Origin: an uncultured Prevotellaceae bacterium
GTDB lineage: Bacteria > Bacteroidota > Bacteroidia > Bacteroidales > Bacteroidaceae
Length of the DNA stretch: 6,226 nucleotides
NCBI GenBank assembly: GCA_946415695.1
Contig: CAMKTM010000150.1
Span: 1-6,226 of the forward strand
Reading direction: 5' to 3'
Part shown: piece after piece, positions 1 through 6,184 of the stretch
Layout of the letters: every line of letters begins with the position of its first letter
Numbering within the stretch: position 1 is the first letter of the stretch
Notes under the pieces: model-generated
Databases searched by the model: none
What the model saw: only the letters and a program-made list of their open reading frames with translations
What the model was told of the DNA's origin: nothing
Made by a program: the position numbers and the translations under genes

Positions 1-383
1 CAGGATCAACATCTTGTACAGGATCATCATGCTCAAGTGGATGTACAAATCAATGTACTGGAACATGTGGTTATTCTTGTTATGATACCTGTTCTGGTAC
101 TTGTGATAGCACATGCACAGGAAGTTCTTCTGGCTATTGTTCTGGATGTAAAGGAAATTGTGATAACACATGCTGGGATTATTGCACAAATGGTTGCCAA
201 AACGATTGTACCTGGGGATGTGTCGCTTCTTGCTCCAACGATTGTTCGAGTGGATGCACAGGGGCATGCTCTGGCTATTGTTCTGGGTCATGTGTAACTA
301 CATGTTCCGGCTCTTGCGATTCAACATGTAAAGGGACGTGCTTTGGTAGTTGTAGTATTACCTGCCAGGGATGGTCAAAATAA
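1..383 (+). CDS. CXXX-repeat cysteine-rich RiPP precursor peptide, 3' part (start outside window)
   Basis: The reading frame enters from the left edge, with its first full codon at base 3, and ends at TAA 381-383. No start codon in this frame is visible, so the leader and true N-terminus lie outside the window. The visible 126 residues contain 29 Cys. From residue 49 to 121 there is a Cys every fourth residue without exception (19 in a row), and another regular run spans residues 10-38. The spacers are short polar or small residues (Gly, Ser, Thr, Asp, Asn) with occasional Tyr/Trp/Phe, and the protein ends in QGWSK. I infer a modification substrate because a radical SAM/SPASM maturase starts 6 bases downstream. 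CXXX-repeat peptides next to such maturases are a predicted RiPP family in Bacteroidales. Alternatives are a metal-binding Cys-rich protein or a disulfide-rich secreted peptide; the maturase context favours RiPP. The end product is unknown. Confidence 0.85.
   Translation, partial: GSTSCTGSSCSSGCTNQCTGTCGYSCYDTCSGTCDSTCTGSSSGYCSGCKGNCDNTCWDYCTNGCQNDCTWGCVASCSNDCSSGCTGACSGYCSGSCVTTCSGSCDSTCKGTCFGSCSITCQGWSK
15..365 (+). repeat. Coding array of CXXX units in the precursor
   Basis: This is a degenerate 12-bp periodic array, one TGT/TGC codon per four codons, covering nearly all of the visible precursor. Three places break the register. The first two Cys (residues 5 and 10) are one residue too far apart. 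Residue 42 is Ser (TCT) where Cys is expected. Residues 46-49 read CSGC, one codon short. A 17-base exact repeat (tctggctattgttctgg) at 129-145 and 270-286 marks an internal duplication. Confidence 0.85.
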
Positions 384-389
384 AAGCAT

Positions 390-1634
390 ATGATTAAAGA
401 ACAGAATGAACCTTGGCAGAGTGGCATGGCAAAGTCCATCACTTTCATTGTTACGAAGGACTGCCAGTTGGCTTGCAAGTATTGCTACCTCGTGGGGAAG
501 AACTCGAAAGAGCGGATGCCCTGGGAGGTGGCAAAGCAAGCCATTGACTATATCCTTGACCATGAGGATGAGTTTAGAGAAGAAAGTGTCGTGTGGGACT
601 TCATCGGAGGTGAACCGTTCCTGGAGATTGACCTCATCGACAGGATTTGTGACTACCTGAAGCAGGAAATGTTCCGACGCAATCACCATTGGTTCAACTC
701 CTACCGCTTCTCGTTCTCCACCAACGGCATCAACTATGATAGCGAGAAGGTGCAAAACTTCATCAAGAAGAACATAAACCACCTCTCCATCGGCATCACC
801 ATCGACGGAACACAACGCAAGCACGACCTCAACCGCATCTGGAAGACAAAGGAGATGGAGCAGGGCATCCAGCCCAAGCCCGAAGAAGAGAAGGGCTCGT
901 ATAAGGATGTGGTGAGAAACATTCCGCTTTGGCTGGAGCAGTTCCCCAATGCCGGTACGAAGGTGACTATCAGTTCGGCAGACATCCCTTATGTTAAGGA
1001 GAGTGTGCTCCACCTCTATAGTCTCGGCATCCATGAGGTGAACATTAATGTGGTGTTCGAGGATGTATGGAAGGAAGGCGATGACAAGCTCTTCGAGGAA
1101 CAACTGATGCAACTGGCCGATGCCATCATCGATGGCGGCTACTATCAGGACTACGCCTGCTCGTTCTTCTCGGAGCATATCGGCAAGCCACTCGATGCGA
1201 AGCTGGACAACCAGAACTGGTGCGGTGCGGGCAAGATGCTCTCAATAGATGCAACAGGTAATTTCTATCCCTGCACGCGCTTTGCCGGTTATTCGCTTCG
1301 GAGCAAAAAGCCCATCATCATCGGTAACATTCGCGATGGCATCGACCAAAACAAACTGCGTCCCTTTCTGACATTGGACAGGACGACGCAGTCCCCGAAG
1401 GAGTGCATCGACTGCGAGGTGGCAAGTGGTTGTGCTTGGTGTCAGGGAGAGAACTATGATGCGGCAGAGACTCCGACCATCTATCAAAGAGCGACGGCCA
1501 TCTGCAAGATGCACAAGGCTCGCGTCCGCGCCAACAATTACTATTGGAACAAGCTCTTCCGCAAACTGGAGTTGGAAGGCGAACGCGAGGAATACGAGAA
1601 AAGCAAGAAGAAGTCGAACGAAGTAATTTGCTAA
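390..1634 (+). CDS. Radical SAM/SPASM peptide maturase, CXXX-repeat target type
   Basis: A 414-aa cytoplasmic enzyme expected to use S-adenosylmethionine and iron-sulfur clusters to modify the Cys-rich precursor encoded just upstream. The N-terminal radical SAM domain has the cluster motif C25-X3-C29-X2-C32 (CQLACKYC). GGEP at 73-76 is the usual SAM-amino-group motif; STNG at 110-113 and SIGITIDG at 133-140 match later barrel strands. The C-terminal SPASM region has C278-X11-G-X4-C295, then C339-X2-C342-X5-C348-X2-C351 and C372, enough ligands for two auxiliary 4Fe-4S clusters. A charged helical tail follows from about 385, and the last residue is Cys. The length is normal for the family. The ATG at 390 starts 6 bases after the precursor stop and is the only start giving the full N-terminus. 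The next gene begins 4 bases after its stop. The bond formed is not readable from sequence; Cys thioether formation, as in other SPASM maturases, is an inference. Confidence 0.93.
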   Translation: MIKEQNEPWQSGMAKSITFIVTKDCQLACKYCYLVGKNSKERMPWEVAKQAIDYILDHEDEFREESVVWDFIGGEPFLEIDLIDRICDYLKQEMFRRNHHWFNSYRFSFSTNGINYDSEKVQNFIKKNINHLSIGITIDGTQRKHDLNRIWKTKEMEQGIQPKPEEEKGSYKDVVRNIPLWLEQFPNAGTKVTISSADIPYVKESVLHLYSLGIHEVNINVVFEDVWKEGDDKLFEEQLMQLADAIIDGGYYQDYACSFFSEHIGKPLDAKLDNQNWCGAGKMLSIDATGNFYPCTRFAGYSLRSKKPIIIGNIRDGIDQNKLRPFLTLDRTTQSPKECIDCEVASGCAWCQGENYDAAETPTIYQRATAICKMHKARVRANNYYWNKLFRKLELEGEREEYEKSKKKSNEVIC

Positions 1635-1638
1635 AACC

Positions 1639-2619
1639 ATGCTACAATACCTTATTATATTATTGGACGAGGCAAGTACTCCGTTCTGTAGCCTCACCCC
1701 CTGCCCCTCAGACCCCCCAACCCCCTTTAGGGGGAGAAAGGAAGGTGGATTGATACCTCTTGAGACACTAAGGCAAGGCATCCGCTTTGGCATGATGGAG
1801 AATTTGATGATTCAGTATGTCTATCCTGACAAAGAGCTTCCCAAGGAATATCTTGAAGTAATAGAAAGCATTGACCACTCGAAGATAAGAAGCCTCCCCC
1901 TAACCCCTCCAAAGGAGGGGGGAACGGAAGTTGACGTGTGGGTGACGGAAAGCATCAAGGATATCAAGGCTGATGTGCCTGTCGTCTGGAGAACAGACAA
2001 GCAAAGTCTCTTCAATAGCGAGGCAGACATCATCAAGGCCTTGGAGAATGTCCCGAGGCTCAACATTGTACTGACAGACATTGAGACTTTCATCGAGGAG
2101 GACTTCGAGAAGTACAAGTCTCTTTTGGAAAAGCTATCGAAAGCCATTGAGCAAATGTATGTGGACGGCAAGGCTCCACAGCTGAACCTGCTTACCGACC
2201 GCATGATGCTCTCGAAGATGAACAACTGCGGTGCTGGCGACACAAGCATCACGCTGGCACCCAATGGGAAGTTCTATGTTTGCCCTGCCTTCTACTATGA
2301 AGACGAGACAGACTGCGTAGGTGACCTTGAGCACGGACTTGACATCAAGAACAAGCAACTTTATAAGTTAGAGTATGCTCCGATATGTCGCCATTGCGAT
2401 GCCTGGCAATGCAAGCGTTGCGTCTGGCTCAACCGAAAGACAACTTTAGAGGTTAATACGCCGAGCCATGAGCAATGTGTAGTAGCTCATCTGGAGCGCA
2501 ACGCCAGCCGAGAACTGTTGAACAATATCCGCAAGCACGGCTCCTTCCTACCTGAACAGGAAGAGATAAAAGAGATTGATTATTTGGACCCCTTTGATAA
2601 AAGAGACACATGGCAATGA
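1639..2619 (+). CDS. CXXX-repeat peptide maturase-type protein: SPASM-like domain without radical SAM motif, with two in-frame repeat insertions
   Basis: A 326-aa protein. Its C-terminal half has a SPASM-like cysteine set: C197-X12-G-X4-C215, C226, C250-X2-C253-X4-C258-X2-C261 and C280. The run NNCGAGDTSITLAPNGKFYV resembles the start of the SPASM region in the upstream maturase. No CX3CX2C motif occurs anywhere, so it should bind auxiliary Fe-S clusters but not perform SAM cleavage. The N-terminal part (LQYLIILLDE, then IRFGMMENLMIQYVYPDKELP) looks like a reduced barrel half. From gene order I recall this as the second maturase of the CXXX-repeat system. A partner or scaffold role for the radical SAM enzyme is inference. 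Two proline/glycine-rich stretches, residues 18-37 and 85-97, are encoded by palindromic repeats and are probably absent in relatives. Despite them the frame is open, so the gene is probably functional. The ATG at 1639 is 4 bases after the previous stop. Confidence 0.82.
   Translation: MLQYLIILLDEASTPFCSLTPCPSDPPTPFRGRKEGGLIPLETLRQGIRFGMMENLMIQYVYPDKELPKEYLEVIESIDHSKIRSLPLTPPKEGGTEVDVWVTESIKDIKADVPVVWRTDKQSLFNSEADIIKALENVPRLNIVLTDIETFIEEDFEKYKSLLEKLSKAIEQMYVDGKAPQLNLLTDRMMLSKMNNCGAGDTSITLAPNGKFYVCPAFYYEDETDCVGDLEHGLDIKNKQLYKLEYAPICRHCDAWQCKRCVWLNRKTTLEVNTPSHEQCVVAHLERNASRELLNNIRKHGSFLPEQEEIKEIDYLDPFDKRDTWQ
1690..1749 (+). repeat. GC-rich palindromic repeat element, in-frame copy 1
   Basis: This C-rich then G-rich stretch is unlike the surrounding codons. 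Its core is ccccctttaggggg (1721-1734), a 5-bp stem around TTTA. It begins AGCCTC and ends near GGAAG, boundaries shared with the copy at 1891-1929. A C-rich extension (1697-1717) makes it longer and suggests nested or partly duplicated material. It adds about 20 residues (Ser18-Gly37, rich in Pro and Gly) between FC and LIPLETL of the host protein. It resembles small dispersed palindromic (REP-like) repeats; copies elsewhere in the genome cannot be checked here. Confidence 0.7.
1891..1929 (+). repeat. GC-rich palindromic repeat element, in-frame copy 2
   Basis: A second element of the same kind in the same orientation. Its core is cccctcc-aaa-ggagggg (1904-1920), a perfect 7-bp stem with a 3-base loop. 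It starts AGCCTC and ends at GGAAG, as copy 1 does. It encodes about 11-13 extra residues (SLPLTPPKEGGTE, residues 85-97) between DHSKIR and VDVWV without a stop or frame change. It probably sits in a surface loop of the host protein. Confidence 0.72.
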
Positions 2620-2891
2620 CAAAGAAACCTGTAGGGCAAGTGACACCCGAAGAGCGTACGGAGATACAGACGCTCTTCGAACGTCGCAACGGACTGAATG
2701 AACTGGCAAAGATTGTAACGGCCGACAATACGGAACTATACGAGAAGCTCGTGAAGGACATGGGCGAGACGGGTACGAAGTTCCAAGCCTGGTGGGACCG
2801 CATGGCACAGAAGTACCAATGGGAAAGTGCTGAAGGCGGCAATTGGGAGATTAACTTCGATACCTGCGAGATTCTGCTTGTAGTTCCCTAG
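2610..2891 (+). CDS. Small accessory protein of the CXXX-repeat peptide modification system
   Basis: A 93-aa soluble protein with no signal peptide or membrane segment. Residues 12-70 look helical and charged (TPEERTEIQTLFERRNGLNE, then ELYEKLVKDMG). Next comes an aromatic segment with W61, W62, Y69, W71 and W79, ending INFDTCEILLVVP. The position as last gene after the two maturases, the size and the sequence fit the small protein I recall as a constant member of this system. Its role is unknown; substrate recognition or delivery is a guess from context. Two starts are possible. ATG 2610 overlaps the previous gene by 10 bases. ATG 2616 forms an ATGA overlap with its stop, the classic translational coupling arrangement, and would give 91 aa. 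Its TAG stop at 2889-2891 shares the palindrome CTAG with the stop of the convergent gene. Confidence 0.82.
   Translation: MAMTKKPVGQVTPEERTEIQTLFERRNGLNELAKIVTADNTELYEKLVKDMGETGTKFQAWWDRMAQKYQWESAEGGNWEINFDTCEILLVVP
2888..2891. other. Shared CTAG: overlapping stop codons of two convergent genes
   Basis: The four bases CTAG read TAG on both strands. Bases 2889-2891 end the small accessory gene on the + strand and 2890-2888 end the barrel-protein gene on the - strand. There is therefore no spacer between the convergent operons. Neither side shows a hairpin followed by a T run nearby, so each transcript probably runs into the other gene. Confidence 0.9.
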
Positions 2892-5800
2892 AAGTGGCCG
2901 CCACCGAAGCCACCGAGGGAGCCACCACCATTAGAGGAACCACCGCTGCCATTGCCACGGGAGCCGCCTTCGCTGCGACTGCCTTCACCGCGATTGTATT
3001 GATTGCCGTCGCCCCTTGCTTCACCACCGCGGCGGCCACCGCCCATGCCGCGGCCGCCGAAGCGGCCGAAGCGCCAGTTGGCGGAAAGCAGGACGTAGCT
3101 GCGCACCATTTCGTTTTGTGTGTCGGTGCGGCTGGTGGCGTTGACGGAGCGGTTCACATCGTCGCGTTGGCCGAGGATGTCAACGGCGCGAAGGCTTAGT
3201 GTAAGCTGTTTGTGCGGCAGGAAGCGTTGGCTGATGCTTCCGTTCCAGATTAGATGGTTCGTGTTCATCGTTTCGTCGGAATAGCCTCGGCGGCACTGCT
3301 GTTCGATGTCGCTGCTGATGGTCATGCCCCAAGGCGTCTGGATGACGAAGCTGCCGCCGTAGTTGAAGTTGTGGTGGTCGAGGTTCGAGGCTGTCGCGTT
3401 GTTGCTGCGGTTGAGGCTATATCGGAACCAGCCGTTGACGTTGGCTTCCACTTGCCATCCGCTTTCCCAGTCGTGCCGGTAGGTGATGCGAGCCCATTGA
3501 CTGAAGTTGCCGCTGTGAGTCTTGTTCTCCACCGTTGCTTTGTCCTTACTGCGGTACAGGTAGCCGACGCTTTTCGATGCGCTGGCCTGTGTGTTGGTGT
3601 TGATGCGCCAATGTTTGTTCTTGTCGAGAGCCGTGTTGAAGTTGAAGGAGGCCGAGCCGTTCCAGTTGCCGTTGACGTTCACGGGCATTGTCGTCCGTCC
3701 GCCCGTCACCTCGTTGTATTCCGTCCGGTTCGTGGTGCTGTTCCTCGTGGTGTGGAACTGGAGGTTGACGGCCGATGTGCGTTGGTGTTCCGTGACAGTG
3801 CGGCGGTAGTCGAAGTTGATGTGTTGGGTGAAGCTCGGCTTGAGCCCTGCGTTGCCGATACGTATGTTGAGCGGGTTGGCATCGGAAAGGGTGTCGGGTA
3901 CCATGTCGATGATGTTGGGCCAACCCGTATCGGCATTGTAGCGGAACTCAAGTTGTTCCTGGCGGCTGAACTTATACTGGAAGTTGACGACAGGCGAGGC
4001 GTTGATGACGGTGCGCCGCAGCAGGGTGTCGATGCGTCCTTTCTGGTAATCCACCTTGCTGACTTGCGGCCGGAGGTTTGCTCCGATGGTCAGGCGGTAT
4101 TTCGTGCGGTTCATGCGGAGTTGCAAGCGGATGTCGTGGTTTTGCCATGTGTTGCGTGTATAGCTGCACTGCTGCTTGTCCTGCACGACGTATGGTGCGT
4201 CGAAGAACTGGTCGTAGTTGTCGGCGTTTACGCCCAGCATGTCGTTGTACGGGTCGAAGATGGAGCGCACGTTTCGGTCGTTGTCGCGGAAGTTGAAGCT
4301 GTAGTTGTACGTCAGTTGCAGGAACGTCTGATAGGCGATGGGTTCGCTGTAGCTCAGGCGGGCACTGAAGTTGTAGCTGTAGTTCGAGCCGCGGTTGTAT
4401 TGCACCTTGTGATAGACGGAGTCGCCGCCGTTATGGGCATGGATGCGGTAGTAGTCTGTCTGCGAGTAGTTGTTGCTTTCGTTGTTCGAGTCGCCGTAGC
4501 CGCCGCTCAGGTTAATCGTAATGTTACGTCCGGGCTTCTTCAGGCGTTTGTTGATTTGCAGGGAGGCAGAGGCGTTGATGTTTTTCGATTTGTTCCAGTT
4601 CGAGCCGAGGCGGTGGTTCACGCCGATTGCCTTGGCGAGGTCGAGGTAGTCGGCAAGAGGTGTGGCGGAGTACTGGAAGGGGTCGTCTCTCCAAGTGGCC
4701 GATTCGTTGCCGCCCGAGCCGCTGTTGCGTCCGAAACTGAATTCCGGGCGGAACAGGATGTTCCACGTCGAGTCGGGCTTCCACTCCACTTTGTATTGGA
4801 AGCTGAAGCCCGCCGAGCGGCTCGTGCTGCTGTTCTTGCTTGCCGAATAGGCGGAGTTGCGCAGTTCGAAGTTCTGGGTGTTCGACTGCGAGGCGCTGCT
4901 GCTCTGCTGGAAGTTGCCGCTGACGCTGCCGTTCAGCTCCACCTTCTTGTTCTCCCAGTTCATTGTCGTGCCGAGTTCCTGACGGTCGGTCAGGCCGTTG
5001 CCGTTCGTGTTGTTCGCATTGCCCACGAAGCTGAACTTCTGGTCTCCGCGGAAAGTGTTCACGTTCAGCCTGCCGCTGTATCGGTCGTGTGTGCCGTACG
5101 TGCCGTTCGCGTTGCCGAACAGTCCCTTCTTCTTGTTCTTCTTGATGGAGAGGTCCAGCACCGTCCGCTCGTTGCCGTCGTCGATGCCTGTGATGCGGGC
5201 CATGTCGCTCTTCTTGTCGTAGGCCTTCACCTTATCCACAATCTCGGCAGGGATGTTCTGCAGGACGAGGTTGCGGTTGCCGCCGAAGAATTCCTTTCCG
5301 TCCACCAGAATCTGGCTGATGCTTTTGCCGTTGAACGTGAAGCCCCCATTCTCGTCCTGCACGACGCCGGGCAGTTTCTTGATGAGGTCCTCTACCATCG
5401 AGCCGTCGGGCAGCTTGAAGGCGTCGGCATTGTAAGCCACCGTGTCGTCCACCACTGTCATTTCCGGCAGCTTGCCCTCCACCACCGCCTCAGCCATCAA
5501 CGTGGCGTCCTCGCGCATCATGACGTCCGCCACCTTGAAGTTCCCCGAGCGCCTCGGCAGAGAGAGTTTGAACTTCTGCGTCTTGAAGCCCATGAACGAC
5601 ACCTGCAGCGTATATGTGGCCGATGGGATGCTGGGCAGCAGGAACTGTCCGTTCTGCTTCGTCACAGCTCCGGCAATCATCGAGTCGCGCTCGTTATAAA
5701 GCTTCACGGCCGCCCCTTCCATCGGTTGCAGCTTCTCGTTCTCGAAGACCGTGCCGCGGATGTTGAGAAGGAACCTTTCTGGCTCCCCATCTATACGTAC

Positions 5801-5896
5801 TTGAGAACGCCCCTCGCACAACCCAACCAAAGGGAAAAAAAAGAAGAGCAATGCCAAGAGCCGACGCACCGCAATATGACCATTCGTTTGAAACAT
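2888..5896 (-). CDS. TonB-receptor-like outer membrane beta-barrel protein with carboxypeptidase-regulatory-like domain and Gly-rich tail
   Basis: A 1002-aa outer membrane protein. Residues 1 to about 30 form a signal peptide: two Arg, then a Leu/Phe core (RRLLALLFFFFPLVGL). Residues about 45-128 form a carboxypeptidase-regulatory-like beta-sandwich (NIRGTVF, then GAAVKLYNERDSMIAG, NGQFLLPSIP, YTLQVSFMGF). Residues about 138-260 are plug-like, with DLIKKLPGV (170-178) and ILVDGKEFFGG (196-206). The rest to about 943 has alternating aromatic and polar strands of a barrel, ending ANWRF. The last 59 residues are Gly/Arg/Ser-rich. This layout fits the Bacteroidetes outer-membrane beta-barrel family related to TonB-dependent receptors; no TonB box or substrate is readable. 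The frame stays open upstream to 6163, but I chose ATG 5896 because the signal peptide follows directly and the upstream residues are repeat-encoded. It is convergent with the RiPP operon, and its sequence is visibly more GC-rich. Confidence 0.88.
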   Translation of the reverse strand: MFQTNGHIAVRRLLALLFFFFPLVGLCEGRSQVRIDGEPERFLLNIRGTVFENEKLQPMEGAAVKLYNERDSMIAGAVTKQNGQFLLPSIPSATYTLQVSFMGFKTQKFKLSLPRRSGNFKVADVMMREDATLMAEAVVEGKLPEMTVVDDTVAYNADAFKLPDGSMVEDLIKKLPGVVQDENGGFTFNGKSISQILVDGKEFFGGNRNLVLQNIPAEIVDKVKAYDKKSDMARITGIDDGNERTVLDLSIKKNKKKGLFGNANGTYGTHDRYSGRLNVNTFRGDQKFSFVGNANNTNGNGLTDRQELGTTMNWENKKVELNGSVSGNFQQSSSASQSNTQNFELRNSAYSASKNSSTSRSAGFSFQYKVEWKPDSTWNILFRPEFSFGRNSGSGGNESATWRDDPFQYSATPLADYLDLAKAIGVNHRLGSNWNKSKNINASASLQINKRLKKPGRNITINLSGGYGDSNNESNNYSQTDYYRIHAHNGGDSVYHKVQYNRGSNYSYNFSARLSYSEPIAYQTFLQLTYNYSFNFRDNDRNVRSIFDPYNDMLGVNADNYDQFFDAPYVVQDKQQCSYTRNTWQNHDIRLQLRMNRTKYRLTIGANLRPQVSKVDYQKGRIDTLLRRTVINASPVVNFQYKFSRQEQLEFRYNADTGWPNIIDMVPDTLSDANPLNIRIGNAGLKPSFTQHINFDYRRTVTEHQRTSAVNLQFHTTRNSTTNRTEYNEVTGGRTTMPVNVNGNWNGSASFNFNTALDKNKHWRINTNTQASASKSVGYLYRSKDKATVENKTHSGNFSQWARITYRHDWESGWQVEANVNGWFRYSLNRSNNATASNLDHHNFNYGGSFVIQTPWGMTISSDIEQQCRRGYSDETMNTNHLIWNGSISQRFLPHKQLTLSLRAVDILGQRDDVNRSVNATSRTDTQNEMVRSYVLLSANWRFGRFGGRGMGGGRRGGEARGDGNQYNRGEGSRSEGGSRGNGSGGSSNGGGSLGGFGGGHF
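2891..3067 (-). repeat. Low-complexity glycine-rich C-terminal tail of the barrel protein
   Basis: This encodes the last 59 residues of the barrel protein after its final strand. They are dominated by Gly with Arg, Ser, Asn and Glu, in irregular clusters such as GRGMGGGRRGG and GGSLGGFGGGHF. The DNA is correspondingly rich in CC/GG codons. The tail is probably disordered. It also separates the last barrel strand from the C-terminus, although the final residue is again Phe. Confidence 0.75.
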
Positions 5897-5951
5897 TACA
5901 TAAAATAAGACACAAAACCTCGCCAAAGGTTTAATTGTAAGTTCAAGTTTC

Positions 5952-6005
5952 GGGAGGGAGTAGAAGGAGTAGAAGGAGTTAAGGGAGTAGAAGGAGTTAA
6001 GGACG
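5952..6005 (-). repeat. 9-bp-unit tandem repeat upstream of the barrel gene
   Basis: Read on the + strand in 9-base steps from 5952: gggagggag, tagaaggag, tagaaggag, ttaagggag, tagaaggag, ttaaggacg. The exact unit tagaaggag occurs three times, and the ttaagg unit twice. On the strand of the barrel gene this is a pyrimidine tract of CTCCTTCTA/CTCCCTTAA type lying about 55-110 bases before the start codon. It contains no stop in the barrel gene's frame, which explains the long open extension upstream of the chosen start. Confidence 0.8.
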
Positions 6006-6152
6006 ACACCTTTAGTTGCGGTGTTCATTCTTGCGATCCGTTGGGTTGCCCAAAGTGGCTGACAACTTAATGGCCTTTGACTTTCCCTTCGGCCGTCGAC
6101 CTTTGGTTCTTCGGCTAAAGCCTCAGGCGCAGGCGGAACAGACCGAAATTCC

Positions 6153-6184
6153 CCGGACAGCAATAGTTTTCTATTGGTGTCCGG
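6153..6184. other. Strong inverted repeat (hairpin), function unassigned
   Basis: Left arm ccggacagcaatag (6153-6166), loop TTTT, right arm ctattggtgtccgg (6171-6184); 13 of 14 pairs match, with a single mismatch at 6160/6177. It is followed by TAAAAATTATTT on the + strand and by GC-rich DNA on the - strand. It has no proper T run directly after either arm, so a textbook intrinsic terminator is doubtful. It could be a terminator of a gene to the right, a regulatory hairpin, or the end of a mobile element. Confidence 0.6.

Noticed and set aside
37..297. Open frame on the + strand rich in Val and Ile overlapping the Cys-rich frame
   Set aside because: It is the shifted reading of the TGT/TGC periodic array (frame 1). 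The frame giving 29 regularly spaced Cys is clearly the coded one.
15..365. Array of regularly spaced repeats considered as a CRISPR or minisatellite
   Set aside because: The 12-bp periodicity comes from Cys codons in an open frame; there are no constant repeats separated by unique spacers.
375..1178. 267-aa open frame on the - strand opposite the radical SAM gene
   Set aside because: Shadow of the real gene; it shows no domain, while the + strand has a complete radical SAM/SPASM protein.
3254..5908. 884-aa open frame on the + strand antisense to the barrel protein
   Set aside because: Composition is dominated by Val, Ala, Arg and Glu with no motif, as expected from the complement of GC-rich codons; the opposite strand encodes a recognisable signal peptide, plug and barrel.
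5924..5931. AACCTTTG on the - strand as a Bacteroidetes -7 promoter box for the barrel gene
   Set aside because: One mismatch to TAnnTTTG and no TTTG at the right upstream distance; too weak to list as a promoter.
5897..6163. 89-residue N-terminal extension of the barrel protein frame
   Set aside because: It precedes a good signal peptide and is partly encoded by the 9-bp tandem repeat, so it would bury the export signal. The ATG at 5896 is preferred.
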